Positions 1 to 9,293 of a DNA stretch of 64,000 nt are shown in pieces; position 1 is the first letter of the stretch; each line of letters begins with the position of its first letter. Made by a program: the position numbers and the translations under genes. The DNA is from an uncultured Bacteroidia bacterium (GTDB lineage: Bacteria; Bacteroidota; Bacteroidia; Bacteroidales; CAJPTX01): assembly GCA_947252645.1 (NCBI GenBank), contig CAMXWF010000009.1, forward strand, positions 43,431-107,430, given 5' to 3'. A model generated the notes under the pieces. It saw only the letters and a program-made list of their open reading frames with translations, was not told the origin of the DNA and did no database searches.

Positions 1-1310
1 AGCAACGGCAGTTCGAACAACGAACCCTCCCTGAGCAGTACCAGCAGGGCCAGCGTTCCAACGTAGGATAGCAGCACGTAGCATACCGAAAGGAAAAGCT
101 TCGCCCTACGGTAGATGGCCTGTAGCGTGAGTATCGCTACGCTCCCCGACACCAAGCTGAGCAGAAAAAATTCAAAGCTATTACTCGCGTACATGGCCAC
201 CAGCAGTATGGCTACTAGGTGGCTTACAAAGGCTACACGACCATCAAAAAACGTCTTGACCAGGAATATCCCTGCCACGCACGGCACCAAGTAGAGCAGG
301 CTCGGCGTAAAGCGTATCACAAGGTAGGCCGCCGACACCTCCAGCACCACTACGAGAACCAGAAAAAGAAAATGCTTTGTGTTGGCCAACACGCGCATAT
401 CGTGGAGATAGAGAAAAGCGCAAAAACCCGCAAAGGTTAGCAGCAATAGGAACACATTCGCCACCTCGGCGCCCCATTGCCGCGCCCCAGACTTGGCCCG
501 CGCGGCAAACTCCCGCTCCAGCGACACCAGCTTCTGGTAGTTCACCTCGTTGACCAGCTCGCCCTGGTCGATGATCTTCTCCCCAGCATGCACCATCCCC
601 TCTGCGCTCGATAGCGTGCGCAGCTGCTCATCACGCAGCTGCATCGTGAGCGACGAATCATACTGCAGATTCTTCCTGACTACCCGCTTTAGGTAAAGAG
701 TGTCGAGGGTGACACCAAGACTCGCAGGTATGTGGCGCTGCAGGGTTGCTGCAAGCTGCTTGACTACCTGATGTGGCGTGAACACATCCCGCGGCTGCGC
801 CTCGTAGCTGATATGCTCACGCAGGATCGCAAAACGGCCATTGCGCGCGTGGCCATGCAAATCCGCTCGCTCTACCACCCCCTGCGTGTAGACCAGTGTG
901 AGCAGCTGCCTAATGTCGTTGAAAAGGCTGTCCCGACTCGGATGCCCATGGTGCCTCCACCCGCTTGGTGCTCGCTGTCCTCCAGAACCTCCCGGCCAGT
1001 ACAGCGTGTCGATGTAGGCCTCCAAGGCATCCGCCACCTCCTCTTCTACCAGGGGCTCTATGCGGAACACTGGCCATACCTTATCCGCAATCTCCGCACG
1101 TTGCGCCTGCACCTCCTGGGGAGTCAGGTAAAGCGGATAGTCGTACGGCGCCTTAAGGGAAGGATACGTCCAAACCTTCCCCTTCTGAAATTCGTACTGG
1201 AAGCGCGCTGTACGCGGAACGAGTGCATACAGCACAACCACTGCGCAAACCACGTAGCACACCACGCGCACCATGGCCCGCCTGTCTATGCGCTCCTTCT
1301 CCCGTGGCAT
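1..1310 (-). CDS. 7TM receptor-type HD phosphohydrolase (PgpH-like), N-terminal part
   Basis: Open reading frame of about 436 codons on the minus strand that runs off the left edge, so the C-terminal half is not visible. The ATG at 1310 follows a G-rich Shine-Dalgarno run. Translation shows an N-terminal membrane segment (about residues 14-32), a long charged periplasmic region, then from about residue 290 a series of hydrophobic helices running to the edge. This is the layout of the 7TMR-HDED plus 7TM architecture that precedes a cytoplasmic HD domain in the PgpH/YqfF family, whose characterised members hydrolyse cyclic di-AMP. The HD motif itself would lie outside the window, so the enzymatic role is inferred from architecture. 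It starts 43 bases after the zinc-ribbon gene stop and is probably the last visible member of the nif3 operon. Confidence 0.75.
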   Translation of the reverse strand, partial: MPREKERIDRRAMVRVVCYVVCAVVVLYALVPRTARFQYEFQKGKVWTYPSLKAPYDYPLYLTPQEVQAQRAEIADKVWPVFRIEPLVEEEVADALEAYIDTLYWPGGSGGQRAPSGWRHHGHPSRDSLFNDIRQLLTLVYTQGVVERADLHGHARNGRFAILREHISYEAQPRDVFTPHQVVKQLAATLQRHIPASLGVTLDTLYLKRVVRKNLQYDSSLTMQLRDEQLRTLSSAEGMVHAGEKIIDQGELVNEVNYQKLVSLEREFAARAKSGARQWGAEVANVFLLLLTFAGFCAFLYLHDMRVLANTKHFLFLVLVVVLEVSAAYLVIRFTPSLLYLVPCVAGIFLVKTFFDGRVAFVSHLVAILLVAMYASNSFEFFLLSLVSGSVAILTLQAIYRRAKLFLSVCYVLLSYVGTLALLVLLREGSLFELPL

Positions 1311-1353
1311 GCCTACCCCCCTCGTCGCTCGCCGTCCTAAAACCGGAACAAGG

Positions 1354-2166
1354 CTATTTTTTGGCCTTGGGCTCCTCCTTGGGCGTTTGTCCCGCAGCGG
1401 CAGATTCCTCCTGGGCCTCCGGCGTATCCACGATGATGCGCCCGCAGTATTCACACACGATGAGCCGTTTGTGTAGCCGGATGTCGAGTTGACGCTGCGG
1501 TGGTATACGGTTGAAGCAGCCACCGCACGAATCCCGCTCAATGGTCACCACCGCCAGCCCGTTGTGCGCACTGCCGCGTATCCGCATATAGGCCCCCAGA
1601 AGGCGCTCTGGAATCTGCGTCTTAAGCTGGTCATGCTCCTGCTCCAGCTTGGCCTGCTCCAGGCTGGTCTCCTCTATAATGGTGTCTAGCTCTTTGCGCT
1701 TGGCCTCCAGATCCACCTTCCGCGCCGATAGCTTCTCTTTGGCCGCTGCAAGCTGCAACTGCAATTGCTCGTTCGACTTACGGAAATCCTTCGACTGCTT
1801 GTCGCGCAGCTCCGTCTCCAGCTGCTGGTAGGCTATCTCCTTGGTCAGCGACTCGTACTCCCGATTGTTGCTCACGTGGTTGATCTGCTCGTGGTATTTG
1901 GCTACCAAGGCCTCCGACTCCTTGTTCTCATGCTGGCGCGCAAGCACCTCCGCATTGTTGGCCGAGATCTTCTTACCCAAGTTCCCTATCCGCGTCTCTA
2001 GCCCAGCCACCTCGTCCTCAAGATCCTCCACCTCCATCGGCAGCTCACCGCGCATGCGCACTATCTGATCTATGCGCGTGTCGATATTCTGCAATGCGTA
2101 GAGCTTTGTCAGGTTACTCTCTATGCTCCTATCTTCGCGGGCGGGCGTGGTCTTCGCTGTACTCAT
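1354..2166 (-). CDS. Coiled-coil C4-type zinc-ribbon protein (DUF164 family)
   Basis: 270-residue soluble protein. Residues about 15-195 are strongly heptad-like, rich in Leu, Glu, Lys and Gln, and predict a long antiparallel coiled coil. A C-terminal zinc ribbon follows with two CxxC pairs (Cys214/Cys217 in CGGC and Cys238/Cys241 in CEYC), then a charged Lys/Glu-rich tail. This is the arrangement of the zf-RING_7/DUF164 family, which in Bacteroidetes usually sits beside a Nif3 homologue. Cellular role is not established; the ribbon suggests nucleic-acid or ribosome contact, which is inference. Its ATG at 2166 lies inside the 3' end of nif3 (38-base overlap), which implies coupled translation. 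Confidence 0.88.
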   Translation of the reverse strand: MSTAKTTPAREDRSIESNLTKLYALQNIDTRIDQIVRMRGELPMEVEDLEDEVAGLETRIGNLGKKISANNAEVLARQHENKESEALVAKYHEQINHVSNNREYESLTKEIAYQQLETELRDKQSKDFRKSNEQLQLQLAAAKEKLSARKVDLEAKRKELDTIIEETSLEQAKLEQEHDQLKTQIPERLLGAYMRIRGSAHNGLAVVTIERDSCGGCFNRIPPQRQLDIRLHKRLIVCEYCGRIIVDTPEAQEESAAAGQTPKEEPKAKK

Positions 2167-3292
2167 CTTGACTTCTCGTGTTCAAATAGTAGGCTACAGG
2201 ACTCTTTTCCTGCGCACTCTCCCAGATGGCAAAGGTAGTGAATTTCTTGGCCAACAGACGGTGTAGCAACCGCACCGCGCACAGCTCGCTCTCTCGGTGC
2301 CCAATGTCGCAGAGAATGGTCGACCCGGGCATACGCTGGAAATCGTGGTACTTGCAGTCGCCCGTCACCAGGATGTCGGCCCCACACCGCTCCGCCTCCG
2401 GCAGAAGCGAGACTCCTGACCCACCACACACCGCTACCCGACGGATGGCTCGCAACCCGGAAGTACTCATCCGAATGCAGGGCGGAGCAAACACACGCAT
2501 CAGGCGCGCAACAAAACGCTCTATCGACTCTGCCTCGGGCAGCAACCCCACCGCCCCAAGACCCCCTATGGCCCGCGCGTTGCGCAGAGAATACAGATCG
2601 TAGGCCACCTCCTGGTACGGGTGGGCCGCCTGCAGGGCCGACACCACCGCCTGCACCCGCTCGGCGGGGGCCACTGTCTCTATCCGAACCTCGCGCGTCG
2701 TCGTAAAGCTATCCTTCCCCCCAATATACGGCTCGGCCTCGTGGGGAGAAAAAAATGTCCCCTCGCCCTCCAGGTTGTAGGAGCATCTACTGTAGAGGCC
2801 TATGCAGCCAGCTCCCGCCGAAAACATCGCCTCACGCACAGCCTCCGCATGGCTCGGCGGCACATAGGTCACCACCTTGATCAGCTCCTCGTCTATCGGT
2901 CGCAGCGGCCCAACCTCCCGGAGTCCTAACATCTGCGCCATCTCCCAGTTCACCCCATGTGGCGCGGCATCCAGACTCGTGTGGGCTGCGTAGAGACCTA
3001 TACCCAGCTCCAGGGCGCGCAGCAATAGACGAGAGGTGCGTGTGCCCCCCGTCAGCTCCTTGACCCCGTGAAACAGCAACGGATGGTGCGACACCACGAG
3101 GTTGGCCCCCTGTTCGCGAGCCTCCTCGAGCACCGACTCCGTCACATCGAAGCACACCAGTATACCCCTCACCGCCGTGGAGGGGTACCCAAGCTGGAGG
3201 CCGCTGTTGTCGTAGCTCTCCTGAAGCGTTAGCGGCGCCTCTTCCTCTATCGCCCGCGCCACATCGCCAAACGTCACCACTGTATCCTCCAT
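2129..3292 (-). CDS. Nif3-like dinuclear metal centre protein
   Basis: 387-residue NIF3/YbgI family protein. Conserved metal-binding positions are visible: the SHHP motif (His69, His70), AAHTSLD (about 102-108) and, near the C terminus, GDCKYHD and DIGHRESE. A central insertion of about 130 residues, as in the long Nif3 subfamily, separates the two halves. The start was set at ATG 3292 because AAGGAGGA lies 8 bases upstream. A longer frame continues to 3391 but would run into the tRNA-Met gene at 3359-3432, so it is rejected. First protein gene of an operon with the zinc-ribbon gene and the HD-phosphohydrolase gene, probably transcribed through from the tRNA promoter at 3464-3495. The family folds as a hexameric toroid; its reaction is uncertain, so no enzyme name is given. 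Confidence 0.92.
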   Translation of the reverse strand: MEDTVVTFGDVARAIEEEAPLTLQESYDNSGLQLGYPSTAVRGILVCFDVTESVLEEAREQGANLVVSHHPLLFHGVKELTGGTRTSRLLLRALELGIGLYAAHTSLDAAPHGVNWEMAQMLGLREVGPLRPIDEELIKVVTYVPPSHAEAVREAMFSAGAGCIGLYSRCSYNLEGEGTFFSPHEAEPYIGGKDSFTTTREVRIETVAPAERVQAVVSALQAAHPYQEVAYDLYSLRNARAIGGLGAVGLLPEAESIERFVARLMRVFAPPCIRMSTSGLRAIRRVAVCGGSGVSLLPEAERCGADILVTGDCKYHDFQRMPGSTILCDIGHRESELCAVRLLHRLLAKKFTTFAIWESAQEKSPVAYYLNTRSQDEYSEDHARPRR

Positions 3293-3358
3293 GACCGAAT
3301 CCTCCTTACCCACCATAATGGGCAAGGGCGGCCGCCTTCTCGGCAACCGCCCTTGTCG

Positions 3359-3432
3359 TAGCGAGAGACGGGCTTGAACCGTCGACCTCATGATTATGAA
3401 TCATGCGCTCTAACCAGCTGAGCTACCTCGCC
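3359..3432 (-). tRNA. tRNA-Met (CAU)
   Basis: A 74-base cloverleaf reads on the minus strand: acceptor GGCGAGG, D-arm GCTC...GAGC, anticodon stem CATGA/TCATG around loop TTCATAA (anticodon CAU) and T-arm GACGG/CCGTC around TTCAAGC. The 3' CCA is not encoded. The sequence differs from the tRNA-Ile2 type at the right end of the window, so elongator Met is the better call. It has its own promoter just upstream and lies directly before nif3. Confidence 0.93.
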
Positions 3433-3463
3433 TCCACGCCTCTCATGGCATAAAACAACTCCG

Positions 3464-3495
3464 CAAAGGTACGACAAATCCTACACCCCACCAAA
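3464..3495 (-). promoter_or_regulatory. Bacteroidetes-type promoter of tRNA-Met/nif3 operon
   Basis: On the minus strand a -33 TTTG (3492-3495) is followed after 20 bases by the -7 box TACCTTTG (3464-3471). This matches the Bacteroidetes sigma-ABfr consensus TTTG/TAnnTTTG. The first base of the tRNA lies 31 bases downstream. Confidence 0.75.
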
Positions 3496-3525
3496 CGCCG
3501 CGCTGCTCTCTCCAAAGCCTCCACG

Positions 3526-4833
3526 TTACTCCAGGCGCAGTATGTAGTAATCCTTCTTGCCACGCTGCACCAGGATGTAGTGCCCATTGAGGCTATCGGC
3601 CACGGTGAGTTGCTGATCCGCATCCGACACGCGGCGCTTATTGATGCTCAGACCTCCTTGCTTGACCGCACGGCGTAGCTCCCCCTTCGACCCATAGACC
3701 TGAGTCCGCTCGCACAGCAGATCTACCACGCTGACCCCTGCCTCAAGGCTGCTTTTGGCCACATGGTATTGCGGCACACCGGCAAACACCGACAGGAACG
3801 TGGCCTCATCGAGCCCTAGCAGCTCATCGTGCGTATCCTTCCCGAACAGAATGGCCGAGGCCCTCAGTGCCTTCTCGTAGGCGGCCTGCCCATGCACCAT
3901 CGTCGTGACCTGCTTGGCCAGCTCCTGCTGCAGCACACGACGCTCGGGGGCCGCAGCCTGCTCGGCCATCAGGGCCTCCACGCGCGCACGGTCAAGCTCC
4001 GTGAATATCTTCAGGTAGCGCGACGCATCCTCATCGGCCACGTTGAGCCAAAACTGGTAGAACTGATAGCTGCTCGTGCGCGAAGGCGAAAGCCACACGT
4101 TCCCCTGCTCGGTCTTCCCAAACTTGCGCCCGTCTGACTTCGTGATAAGGGGACACGTGACCCCGTATACTGTGGCCCCGTCCATGCGGCGGATAAGCTC
4201 CGAGCCCGTGGTGATGTTGCCCCACTGATCCGAGCCACCAAATTGCACATCCACCCCGTACTGCCGGTGAAGCTCCAGAAAATCCGTCGCCTGGATGAGC
4301 TGGTACGAAAACTCCGTGAAGGAAAGCCCCTCTTGGCCCTCACCACCCTCCAATCGCCGACGCACGGAGTCCTTGGCCATCATGTAGTTTACCGTGATGT
4401 GCTTGCCTATGTCGCGGATGAAGTCTAGAAATCTATAGCCACCCATCCAGTCGTAGTTGTTGACTAGCTTGGCAGCATTGGATGCTGTGTCGCCAAAGTC
4501 CACCAGCCCAGCCAGCTGCTCCCGCAGGCAGCTAACGTTATGCTGGAGTTCGTCCCACGAAAGCAGATTACGCTCGGTCGAGCGACCCGAAGGGTCGCCT
4601 ATCATCCCCGTAGCGCCGCCCAGGAGCACGAAAGGCCTATGCCCGCAACGCTGAAAATGGCGCAACAGCATCACCGATACCAAATGGCCTATGTGCAGCG
4701 AGTCCGCCGTAGGGTCTATCCCCACGTAGCCGCTACGCATGCCACCAAGAAGGTACTCCGCCGTGCCCGGCATCACATCGTGCAGCATGCCGCGCCAGCG
4801 CAACTCCTCTATAAAATCCACGCTATGCCCCAT
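3526..4833 (-). CDS. tyrS: Tyrosyl-tRNA synthetase
   Basis: 435-residue class I aminoacyl-tRNA synthetase that charges tRNA-Tyr. The HIGH motif is at residues 47-50 ([10 protein letters not shown]), the tyrosine-pocket segment [12 protein letters not shown] and GGSDQWGNI follow, and the KMSKS loop appears as KFGKTEQGN, the usual variant of bacterial TyrS. The last 70-80 residues form the S4 RNA-binding domain ([12 protein letters not shown]). Length is normal for the family. The gene lies 62 bases downstream of tRNA-Arg on the same strand and probably shares its promoter at 4989. The tRNA-Met promoter begins only about 30 bases after its stop. Confidence 0.98.
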   Translation of the reverse strand: MGHSVDFIEELRWRGMLHDVMPGTAEYLLGGMRSGYVGIDPTADSLHIGHLVSVMLLRHFQRCGHRPFVLLGGATGMIGDPSGRSTERNLLSWDELQHNVSCLREQLAGLVDFGDTASNAAKLVNNYDWMGGYRFLDFIRDIGKHITVNYMMAKDSVRRRLEGGEGQEGLSFTEFSYQLIQATDFLELHRQYGVDVQFGGSDQWGNITTGSELIRRMDGATVYGVTCPLITKSDGRKFGKTEQGNVWLSPSRTSSYQFYQFWLNVADEDASRYLKIFTELDRARVEALMAEQAAAPERRVLQQELAKQVTTMVHGQAAYEKALRASAILFGKDTHDELLGLDEATFLSVFAGVPQYHVAKSSLEAGVSVVDLLCERTQVYGSKGELRRAVKQGGLSINKRRVSDADQQLTVADSLNGHYILVQRGKKDYYILRLE

Positions 4834-4895
4834 GACTCTCTACTCCTAGGAAAGCGCAGTGCGCACCATACCCCTTAGTGCCTATGGCCCAAGCG

Positions 4896-4967
4896 TGACC
4901 CCACTAGGAATCGAACCTAGATTTAGAGTTTAGGAAACTCTCGTTCTATCCGTTGAACTATGGGGCC
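4896..4967 (-). tRNA. tRNA-Arg (CCU)
   Basis: A 72-base cloverleaf on the minus strand: acceptor GGCCCCA paired with TGGGGTC, anticodon stem AGAGT/ACTCT around TTCCTAA (anticodon CCU) and T-arm CTAGG/CCTAG around TTCGATT. CCA is not encoded. It is followed 62 bases later by tyrS on the same strand. Confidence 0.95.
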
Positions 4968-4988
4968 GCACTGCACCCTATGCGCTCG

Positions 4989-4996
4989 CGAAGGTA
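4989..4996 (-). promoter_or_regulatory. -7 box upstream of tRNA-Arg/tyrS
   Basis: TACCTTCG on the minus strand, the TAnnTTCG variant of the Bacteroidetes -7 box, 21 bases before the tRNA-Arg 5' end. No convincing TTTG is found at the -33 position, so the call rests on the -7 box and its location. Confidence 0.5.
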
Positions 4997-5030
4997 GCTA
5001 AATTCGCCCATTCGCCCCCGCAAGCCCTGC

Positions 5031-6776
5031 CTATTCCTCCTGCGTCACCGCAATGCTCAGCTCATCGAGCTGTACGGCCTCCAGCGGGGAGGGACTCCCA
5101 ATCATCAGGTCGCGACCTGCGTTGTTCTTCGGGAAGGCAATGAAATCCCTTATCGAATCCGCACCGCCCAGCATGGCGCAGAGCCTGTCGAACCCAAAGG
5201 CTATCCCCCCGTGCGGCGGCGCCCCATACCTAAAGGCATTGATGAGGAAACCAAATTGCTCCTGCGCCTTCTCCGCGGTAAAGCCTAGGGCCTTGAACAT
5301 CTGCTCCTGCACGCGCTGGTCGTGGATACGGATGGACCCGCCCCCCACCTCCACACCGTTGATTACGAAATCGTACGCATTCGCCCGCATTCGCCCAGGA
5401 TCCGTCTCAAAGAGCCCTAGGTCCTCCTCGTGGGGCGCCGTGAACGGGTGGTGCATTGCGGTGTAGCGCTGCTCCTCCTCGCTCCACTCGAAGAGCGGGA
5501 AATCGATCACCCATAGGGGCTTGAACACCTTGGGATCTAGCCATCCCTGCGCCTGCGCAATGTGCAGACGCAGCTGACCGAGCGACTTCTGCGTCGTCTC
5601 CCGGGCCCCAAACATGATCAGGAGCATATCGCCTTCCTGGCAGTCCCCAGCCTTCCATAGGGCCTGCTTGGCCTCTGCCGAAAGAAACTTGTCGGCCGAT
5701 GACTTCAGGCCCCCATCGGCCCCACGGCGCAGGTGGATGAGCCCCTTGCCGCCCACCTGCGGAGTCTTCACGTAGGCGGTCAAGGCATCGAGTTGCTTCC
5801 GGCTGTAGCTGCCTCCCGCGGGTACGGCCAGTCCTCCTGCGTACTCCCCAGCCCCCATCAGCCCCTGACTGGCCCGCATGGCTTCCGTCAGCTCGTGAAT
5901 CTCCATCCCAAAACGCATGTCCGGCTTGTCGCTCCCAAAGCGCGCCATCGCGTCATCGTAGCTCACCCGCTGCGCACGCGCTAGCTCTACGTCTACTACT
6001 TGCGAAAACACGGTGTCCATCAGGCCCTCGAAGAGATTCAGGATGTCCTCCCGCTCCACGAAGGACATCTCGCAGTCGACCTGCGTGAACTCGGGCTGAC
6101 GGTCGGCCCGAAGATCCTCATCGCGGAAGCAACGCACCAGTTGGTAGTAGCGGTCGTAGCCCGAAATCATCAGCAGTTGCTTGAATGTCTGTGGTGACTG
6201 CGGCAGCGCGTAGAAGGTCCCCGGGTGCATCCTGGAGGGCACCACGAAATCGCGCGCCCCCTCGGGGGTCGACTTGATTAGAAAGGGTGTCTCGATCTCC
6301 AGGAACTCCCGCTCGTTGAGGTAGTGCCTCACTGCTTGCGCCGCCCGGTGGCGGAGTAGCAGGTTGCGCTGCAGTGGCGCTCGCCGAAGATCCAAGTAGC
6401 GATACTGCATCCGCAGCTCATCGCCCCCATCGCTCTCCTCCTCGATGGTGAAGGGCGGCGTGGCGCTCTCGCTGAGCACCTTGAGCGACTCTAGCGCCAG
6501 CTCAACCTCGCCCGTCGCCAACTGCGCATTCTTATTGCTGCGCTCGCGCACTATCCCCTCCACTTGCACCACGTACTCCCGCCCAAGCTTCTCCCCACGG
6601 GCGTAGAGCGCCCCCTGCGTCTGCTCGGCCACTAGCTGCGTGAGCCCATAGCGATCGCGCAAATCGATAAAAAGCAAGCTCCCTAAGCGACGCGTCCGTT
6701 GCACCCAACCGGCCAGCTGAACCCGCTCGCCCACATTCGATAGACGAAGCTCTCCGCATGTATGCGTCCTGTACAT
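5031..6776 (-). CDS. aspS: Aspartyl-tRNA synthetase
   Basis: 581-residue class IIb synthetase of the bacterial type. Visible in order: an N-terminal OB-fold anticodon-binding domain (about 1-110, GWVQRTRRLG and FIDLRDRYGLTQLV), class II motif 2 region (RCFRDEDLRADRQPEFTQVD), a GAD insertion domain (about 285-420) and C-terminal motif 3 (GIAFGFDRLCAMLGG). The start is ATG 6776, preceded at 8 bases by AGGAGGG; the frame stays open to 6920 but that extension has no family counterpart and spans the likely promoter. The gene appears monocistronic, with a -7 box at 6857-6864. Confidence 0.98.
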   Translation of the reverse strand: MYRTHTCGELRLSNVGERVQLAGWVQRTRRLGSLLFIDLRDRYGLTQLVAEQTQGALYARGEKLGREYVVQVEGIVRERSNKNAQLATGEVELALESLKVLSESATPPFTIEEESDGGDELRMQYRYLDLRRAPLQRNLLLRHRAAQAVRHYLNEREFLEIETPFLIKSTPEGARDFVVPSRMHPGTFYALPQSPQTFKQLLMISGYDRYYQLVRCFRDEDLRADRQPEFTQVDCEMSFVEREDILNLFEGLMDTVFSQVVDVELARAQRVSYDDAMARFGSDKPDMRFGMEIHELTEAMRASQGLMGAGEYAGGLAVPAGGSYSRKQLDALTAYVKTPQVGGKGLIHLRRGADGGLKSSADKFLSAEAKQALWKAGDCQEGDMLLIMFGARETTQKSLGQLRLHIAQAQGWLDPKVFKPLWVIDFPLFEWSEEEQRYTAMHHPFTAPHEEDLGLFETDPGRMRANAYDFVINGVEVGGGSIRIHDQRVQEQMFKALGFTAEKAQEQFGFLINAFRYGAPPHGGIAFGFDRLCAMLGGADSIRDFIAFPKNNAGRDLMIGSPSPLEAVQLDELSIAVTQEE

Positions 6777-6856
6777 CCCGCTTTCCCTCCTCTCGCTACT
6801 GGAGGTGGCCCTTGGGCGCGTAGTGCCTCCCTGGACTCCCCCTAGGGCTACCAGCG

Positions 6857-6864
6857 CAAAGGTA
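6857..6864 (-). promoter_or_regulatory. -7 box upstream of aspS
   Basis: TACCTTTG on the minus strand, 80 bases before the chosen aspS start. No TTTG is seen 18-20 bases upstream, so only the -7 element supports it. It supports the short start, because the longer frame would begin upstream of this box. Confidence 0.5.
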
Positions 6865-6924
6865 TTGTTTTCTCGGCAGCTTAGGAACGATTCTGCACGC
6901 ACCACCTGGAGCCCCTGCACCTAG

Positions 6925-7360
6925 TGGTGCTACGCATTAGAGTGCAACCTCCTACGAAATCCTACTGGCCCACCTCGTATGACCCCACAGGTTGCCTCTC
7001 TTTTTACTGTAGACAGTCTACCAACGACTGCCTGCTGGCAATTATTTTAAACATCCACATCCGTACACCTTTGGCGCTATCCTCTCCCCCCAAAAACCGC
7101 ATCGCCTCCCGCATCGCACTAATCAACTCATTATGTTGCTAGTAATGGGAATCTCTTTGCTACTTTCTTGGAGAAGCCGGGTACTCAGCCCCCCCTTGTG
7201 GAGGTGCAGTGTGGCTACGTAGCTATAGCCTGAACGGCAAGTTGCTAGCGGCGGGAACGCGCTCGGTAGGCTCCTACATGATAAAAACAGGAGAACAAAA
7301 ATTAGTAAACAAGGTGCTATAGATAAATAAAATAGCGTATTCGTACGAACAATCGCAAAT
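6925..7360. other. Intergenic stretch without a recognisable gene
   Basis: Lies between the divergent aspS and first lipoprotein genes. Only short, compositionally odd reading frames occur, such as a 73-codon plus-strand frame at 6924 with no ribosome binding site. The right third becomes AT-rich and belongs to the promoter part of the duplicated lipoprotein unit starting near 7287. No RNA gene was recognised. Confidence 0.6.
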
Positions 7361-7391
7361 ATTTACTTTTCAAGATATAAGCTTACCTTTG
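7361..7391 (+). promoter_or_regulatory. Promoter of lipoprotein copy 1
   Basis: -7 box TACCTTTG at 7384-7391. The -33 position carries TTTA (7362-7365) with an 18-base spacer, where the paralogous copy has a perfect TTTG with 19. The leader to the ATG is about 45 bases and is conserved between the two copies. Confidence 0.6.
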
Positions 7392-7440
7392 CGCTGTCTT
7401 GCAGTGAAGTGCGCAGGTTGTAACACTAAAAAGAAAAAAG

Positions 7441-8109
7441 ATGAGGCACGGAAGGATATTTGTATTGATGGCGCTCTCAGCCGTCATGGTGGTTGCAGCA
7501 ACAGGCTGTAAAAAAGAAAACAAGGGAAAGGAAGAGACTGCCAGCACCGATGCCATCACTGGCAAATGGATCAACTATCGCTCCATACTAAATGAAGTTA
7601 TTACCCACACACTACAGTTCAACAAAGATGGCAGCGGAGTAGAGTCAACCACCGAAGGAGACCCTGATGCATCTTTCTTTTGGAAGCTTGAAGGCTCCGA
7701 CTTAAGTCTGGCTCTAAAGGGGGAAAACATTTCCGCCACCTTTGATGGCGAAACGATAATTGTGAATTTCACCCGCCACAGCAGACTATACATAAAGGAA
7801 GACGATAAGGGACCCGGTGAAGAGGTCAGCCGAAAGAACCTCATTGGCACCTGGAGAGGCAGCATTCATGATGATGGTAGAGGTGAAACCTATACGTATA
7901 CCTACGTCTTCAGCGAGGATGGAAACGGATCGTACACAAAAGAAACTACATATAAAGACGGCAGCCCTGCCAAAAAGCTGTCAGACTCTTTTACATGGAC
8001 ACTTACCGGTGTCAAGCTAGTGCTAAAATCCTCGGGAATCCTTACTGACGTTACTTGCTACAACGGCAAAAAGGTGTTGTGCATTGAATCGGTAATGACG
8101 AAACAATAA
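7441..8109 (+). CDS. Two-repeat lipocalin-like lipoprotein, copy 1
   Basis: 222-residue predicted lipoprotein. The signal peptide has a hydrophobic core (about 6-20) and lipobox AATGC with Cys23, then a KKENKGK linker. Two similar halves of about 85-90 residues follow. Each begins with GKW or GTW, continues with a strand ending F-x-x-DG-x-G, then a FxWxLxG strand, and ends with a strand that includes an NF or CYNG motif. This pattern resembles the short lipocalin-like domains common in Bacteroidetes lipoproteins; it is a fold-level guess, and the ligand is unknown. It is one of a tandem pair; the second copy at 8524 shares the signal peptide almost exactly, plus promoter and terminator. Likely anchored to the outer membrane. 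Confidence 0.85.
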   Translation: MRHGRIFVLMALSAVMVVAATGCKKENKGKEETASTDAITGKWINYRSILNEVITHTLQFNKDGSGVESTTEGDPDASFFWKLEGSDLSLALKGENISATFDGETIIVNFTRHSRLYIKEDDKGPGEEVSRKNLIGTWRGSIHDDGRGETYTYTYVFSEDGNGSYTKETTYKDGSPAKKLSDSFTWTLTGVKLVLKSSGILTDVTCYNGKKVLCIESVMTKQ

Positions 8110-8171
8110 ACGATTCGCAACCCTCCGGTTTGAGGGGAAAAGGGGGCGCTAAACGGTTCTCTAAAGGGGAG

Positions 8172-8204
8172 GGGGTGAAACGATTCGTTTCACCCCTCGC
8201 TTTT
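8172..8204 (+). terminator. Terminator-like palindrome after lipoprotein copy 1
   Basis: GGGGTGAAACGA (8172-8183) is followed after one base by its complement TCGTTTCACCCC (8185-8196), then TCGCTTTT. The same structure lies behind copy 2. The U-run is weak but position and conservation fit a terminator. Confidence 0.6.
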
Positions 8205-8443
8205 AGTGCCAAACTCTCGTTCTACCATAGCCAGCGGTGTCTCCCGCGTGCATTTTCGCCAGCCAATGCAGCCCCGTCCGAAGGACGGTCTCTCAATAGC
8301 CGAGGGTTTTCACCCCCCCAGATCCCTGCACGCTAGGGCTAGCCGGCCAGCAAGCCTAACCATGAAAAACTAGCGAACAAAAATCAGACAACAAGGTGCT
8401 ATAAACAAACGAAATAGCGTATTCATACAAACAATTGTACACA

Positions 8444-8474
8444 TTTGCTTTTTCATGACATATGTCTACCTTTG
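8444..8474 (+). promoter_or_regulatory. Promoter of lipoprotein copy 2
   Basis: A perfect Bacteroidetes promoter: TTTG at 8444-8447, 19-base spacer, TACCTTTG at 8467-8474. It is followed by about 50 bases of leader that aligns with the leader of copy 1. Confidence 0.8.
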
Positions 8475-8523
8475 CACCGCCATGCAATGAAGTAAACAGG
8501 TTGTAATACTTAAAAAGAAAAAG

Positions 8524-9234
8524 GTGAGGCACGGAAGGATATTTGTATTGATGGCGCTCTCGGCCGTCATGGTGGTTGCAGCGACAGGCTGCGGCAAAGA
8601 GAACAAAGGAAAGGATGTGACTACCAGCGGCCAGGAGAACAATGGGAAGGAAAAGACTACCAATAGCGATCCCCTCATTGGCAACTGGATAAACTATAGT
8701 GCCGGTAGAGCTGGAGTTGATACCTGGACCCTACAATTCAACCAAGATGGCAGCGGCGTAGAATCGTTCTCCAGTGGGGCGCCAGGCAGATCGTTCACAT
8801 GGACCCTTAAAGGCTCCGCCTTAACTTGGGTTATGAAGGGGGAAAACGTCTCAGCCACCTTCGATGGTGAGGCGATAGTTGTGAATTTAGATGCCCACTA
8901 CTGCAACCTATTCCTAAAGAAAGGCGATGAGGGGCTCGGTGAGGAGTCCAACCGAAAGAATCTCATCGGCACATGGATAGGCAGCGTTCATGATGATGAA
9001 AGTGGTGCAACCGGTATGTTTACCTACGTCTTCGGCGAGGATGGAAAGGGAACGTACACAGAAGAAACTTCCTATGACGATGGCCGCCCTTCCGAGACGG
9101 AATCAACACCTTTCACATGGACGCTTACCAGTGTCAAGCTCGAGCTAAAATACTCGGAACACGATTATGAGGCTACTTGCTACAACGGCAAAAATGAGTT
9201 GTACCACAGAGGACTGAGGTTCACGAAGAAATAA
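8524..9234 (+). CDS. Two-repeat lipocalin-like lipoprotein, copy 2
   Basis: 236-residue paralogue of the gene at 7441. It uses GTG where copy 1 has ATG, within an otherwise near-identical start region. Lipobox AATGC (Cys23) is followed by a longer linker with repeated KENKGK / NNGKEK units, about 12 residues longer than in copy 1. Two repeats (GNWINY..., GTWIGS...) with FTWTLKG and FTWTLTS strands and the CYNGK motif match copy 1 position by position. The N terminus and DG-x-G signatures are the best conserved and surface segments differ most, which suggests divergence after duplication. It has its own promoter and terminator. Function unknown; probably a surface or periplasmic lipoprotein. 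Confidence 0.85.
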   Translation: MRHGRIFVLMALSAVMVVAATGCGKENKGKDVTTSGQENNGKEKTTNSDPLIGNWINYSAGRAGVDTWTLQFNQDGSGVESFSSGAPGRSFTWTLKGSALTWVMKGENVSATFDGEAIVVNLDAHYCNLFLKKGDEGLGEESNRKNLIGTWIGSVHDDESGATGMFTYVFGEDGKGTYTEETSYDDGRPSETESTPFTWTLTSVKLELKYSEHDYEATCYNGKNELYHRGLRFTKK

Positions 9235-9293
9235 ACGATCCAAGCCCCTTCTGTTTGAGGTGAAAAGGGGGCGCTAAACGATTCTCTAGGGGA

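Noticed and set aside
3526..4833. KFGKT in TyrS considered as a damaged KMSKS loop
   Set aside because: KFGKT is the usual form in a large group of bacterial TyrS enzymes.
6924..7142. 72-codon plus-strand frame between aspS and the first lipoprotein
   Set aside because: No ribosome binding site or promoter, and a Ser/Ile/Pro-rich translation without any motif.
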